DNA of 64,000 bases from Sphingobacterium corticibacterium (lineage in GTDB: Bacteria > Bacteroidota > Bacteroidia > Sphingobacteriales > Sphingobacteriaceae): assembly GCF_004208525.1 (NCBI RefSeq), contig NZ_SGIT01000001.1, positions 1,736,001 to 1,800,000 of the forward strand, given 5' to 3'. The notes under the pieces are model-generated. The model ran no database searches. It was not told the DNA's origin and saw only the letters and a program-made list of their open reading frames with translations. The position numbers and the translations under genes are program-made. Shown here piece by piece: positions 62,461 to 64,000 of this stretch. Positions within the stretch are counted from its first letter, which is position 1. Every line of letters starts with the position of its first letter.

Positions 62461-63732
62461 ATGGACAAACAGCGAATAGAGTGTTTATTTAGGAAGTATA
62501 TTGATAAGTCTGCTAGCTCAGGAGAAATTGACGAGTTGATGCAATATATCGATGGTGCTCCCGATGAGGAAGTATTTTCTCTTATGGAAGCCGCCTATCA
62601 ATCGCTTGAACATACGCCAGAGGCAGACTTCTTTAGCGCTGAACAAAGATCGAATATTTTAAAAGCCGTATTAAAAACGGAGAATGGTTCGGATTCGACA
62701 GAAATCGATGTACCTTCCACAACACGGACACGTTCACTATGGTCAACGTTTTCTAGAATCGCAGCGGTATTGCTGATCGGTTTTGCTATCGGCGGTTTTC
62801 TTTACAAAAGCAAATACGAATCCAGACCACAGTCGGCTGCAATTAACGAATCTGTAGATATTGCGCCGGGAAGTAACATGGCCACCTTGACGTTGGCAAA
62901 CGGTTCTGTGATCGGGTTAAACGACATCAAAGAAGGTGATATCGTTAAGCAAGATGGTTTTATTATCACAAAAACCGACGAAGGCCAGATTAGCTACATC
63001 ATAGACGATATGCAAGACGAACTATCAACGACTGCTGTCAAAGAACCTATTTTTAATACCATTGAGATTCCGAGAGGCGGAAAATATCAAGTTACCTTGC
63101 CAGATGGCACAAAAGTTTGGTTGAACTCGGCGTCGTCCTTAACCTATCCTACTAAATTTAGCAACAATGAAAGAAAGGTAACACTAACGGGTGAAGGCTA
63201 TTTTGAGGTCGCAAAGAATGCCAAGTCTCCATTTAAGGTAATAACAGAAGATCAATCAATTACCGTATTAGGCACGCATTTCAATGTACGTTCCTATGGA
63301 AGAAAAAGTGCTACCCAAACCACACTTCTGGAGGGCAGCGTAAGGGTAAGCCCAATATCAACAACGGATACACAAGGTGCTTCCAGGACATTAAAACCAG
63401 GAGAACAATCCATTTTAAACGCTAAACGGAGATTAGAGGTAAAAAAAGTCAATGCTTCAAATGTAATCTCTTGGAAGGATGATTTATTTTATTTCGAAGA
63501 CACAGATATCAGGAGTGTAATGGAAGAATTTTCAAGATGGTACAATTTTGAATTCGAGTTTGAAGGAAAGATGCCGACTACCAAATTGTGGGGTAAAGTT
63601 CATCGAAACGTCAATGCGTCGGAAGCGCTGGACATTTTAAGTTATTTTAATTTAAAATATCGAATAGTAGATATTAATGCAAATTCCAGAAAAAAAGTAA
63701 TTATTTCTCACTTAACTTATAAACAAAACTAA
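62461..63732 (+). CDS. FecR family anti-sigma factor
   Basis: The protein has 423 residues. A short cytoplasmic N-terminal anti-sigma part precedes a membrane helix (IAAVLLIGFAIGGFLY, about residue 96-111). The periplasmic FecR domain has IPRGGKYQVTLPDGTKVWLN and GEGYFEVAKNAKSPFKV. A C-terminal DUF4974-type domain (FYFEDTDIRSVMEEFSRWYN) contacts a SusC-type signal. It inhibits the ECF sigma until a TonB-dependent receptor signals. Confidence 0.93.
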   Translation: MDKQRIECLFRKYIDKSASSGEIDELMQYIDGAPDEEVFSLMEAAYQSLEHTPEADFFSAEQRSNILKAVLKTENGSDSTEIDVPSTTRTRSLWSTFSRIAAVLLIGFAIGGFLYKSKYESRPQSAAINESVDIAPGSNMATLTLANGSVIGLNDIKEGDIVKQDGFIITKTDEGQISYIIDDMQDELSTTAVKEPIFNTIEIPRGGKYQVTLPDGTKVWLNSASSLTYPTKFSNNERKVTLTGEGYFEVAKNAKSPFKVITEDQSITVLGTHFNVRSYGRKSATQTTLLEGSVRVSPISTTDTQGASRTLKPGEQSILNAKRRLEVKKVNASNVISWKDDLFYFEDTDIRSVMEEFSRWYNFEFEFEGKMPTTKLWGKVHRNVNASEALDILSYFNLKYRIVDINANSRKKVIISHLTYKQN

Positions 63733-63735
63733 AAG

Positions 63736-63797
63736 ATGAAAAAACACGTACAAAAAGCCCCCGAAAATTTCTAAAACATTTTGTAAAAAAAAGTCTC
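63736..63797 (+). pseudogene. frameshifted start of a SusC-like TonB-dependent receptor
   Basis: ATG at 63736 gives MKKHVQKAPENF and then TAA. Shifting by one base continues as FLKHFVKKSL, together matching the typical SusC start MKKH(L/V)QKAP(D/E)NFLKHF.KKSL. A single lost base and no further receptor sequence show the gene is dead or truncated. Confidence 0.55.
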
Positions 63798-63814
63798 TCA
63801 CTGCAATGAGAGAC
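63785..63814 (-). terminator. reverse-strand rho-independent terminator
   Basis: The 8-bp stem GTCTCTCA/TGAGAGAC with a 6-nt loop is followed by eight T on the reverse strand. It would stop transcription coming from the right of the window. The remaining bases to 64,000 show no recognisable gene. Confidence 0.6.
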
Positions 63815-64000
63815 TCAAAAAGAGCTGCCTATATATTAGGCTTTACGGAATACTATTGCGAACAGTTTCAGTATTAACCCTTCATATTTCAAAAGTAATG
63901 AAATTTAACTCATTTTCCATAGGTCAGTTAATCCTATGGCTATTTAATACTTTGATTAAAACTTTATCCTGCTCGATTTGGCGGGGTACTAAATGGGACA

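Overview
The window reads as a chromosome segment of a Sphingobacteriales-type Bacteroidota (a Sphingobacterium or Pedobacter relative). The signs are Bacteroidota-type TAnnTTTG promoters, weak ribosome-binding sites, AT-rich coding DNA, DUF5686 and DUF2851 proteins, and an ECF sigma/FecR pair leading into a SusC-like start. The placement is inferred from gene families; no 16S gene is present.

Layout. 1-20,273 is ordinary core chromosome: carbohydrate genes, a flavoprotein, an AsmA-like protein preceded by a 32-residue membrane peptide, a Gfo/Idh/MocA oxidoreductase, a DEAD-box helicase with a structured leader and TTG start, dps, an RluA-type pseudouridine synthase, a DUF5686 outer-membrane protein, ribD, prmC and tRNA-Lys(TTT). 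At the tRNA the character changes. 20,280-33,430 is an accessory zone of small redox/stress genes (OYE, RidA, IRED-like, DoxX, DinB, AhpD-like, ABM, NTF2-like, AzoR, an ECF41-type sigma factor). It is strewn with gene fragments: the tail of a serine recombinase, SDR, DUF1348, LysE, a second RidA and a LytTR regulator. Degenerate copies of the tRNA 3' end and its terminator recur at 20.3, 32.2 and 33.4 kb.

33,435-51,238 is bounded by two copies of a 28-bp direct repeat. It holds a WYL-regulated cluster and then a dense ion and osmolyte transport block: a Cys-rich copper-binding protein, BCCT transporter, DUF389 protein, TrkA/TrkH, PutP, AGCS symporter, universal stress protein, DAACS symporter and NhaA. 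A remnant of an ABC-three-component (conflict/defence) operon lies at its right end.

The most unusual feature is at 51,255-51,653: nineteen consecutive 21-bp units. An A-W-C-G-D-T core recurs in exact 21-nt register inside almost pure A/T filler that differs in every unit. Every CpG in this stretch lies on the grid. The array directly precedes a gene for a 216-residue FN3-domain protein with no signal peptide. I know of no described system with this architecture and regard it as the prime candidate for something new.

52.6 kb to the end returns to chromosome-like content: a putative nitric-oxide/Rrf2 cluster (DUF1858-DUF2249, NO-related heme-copper-like membrane protein, DUF59, Rrf2), divergent katG/oxyR, a DUF1697 protein, 3-methyladenine DNA glycosylase I, a repeat lipoprotein, and an ECF sigma/FecR pair followed by a decayed susC start.
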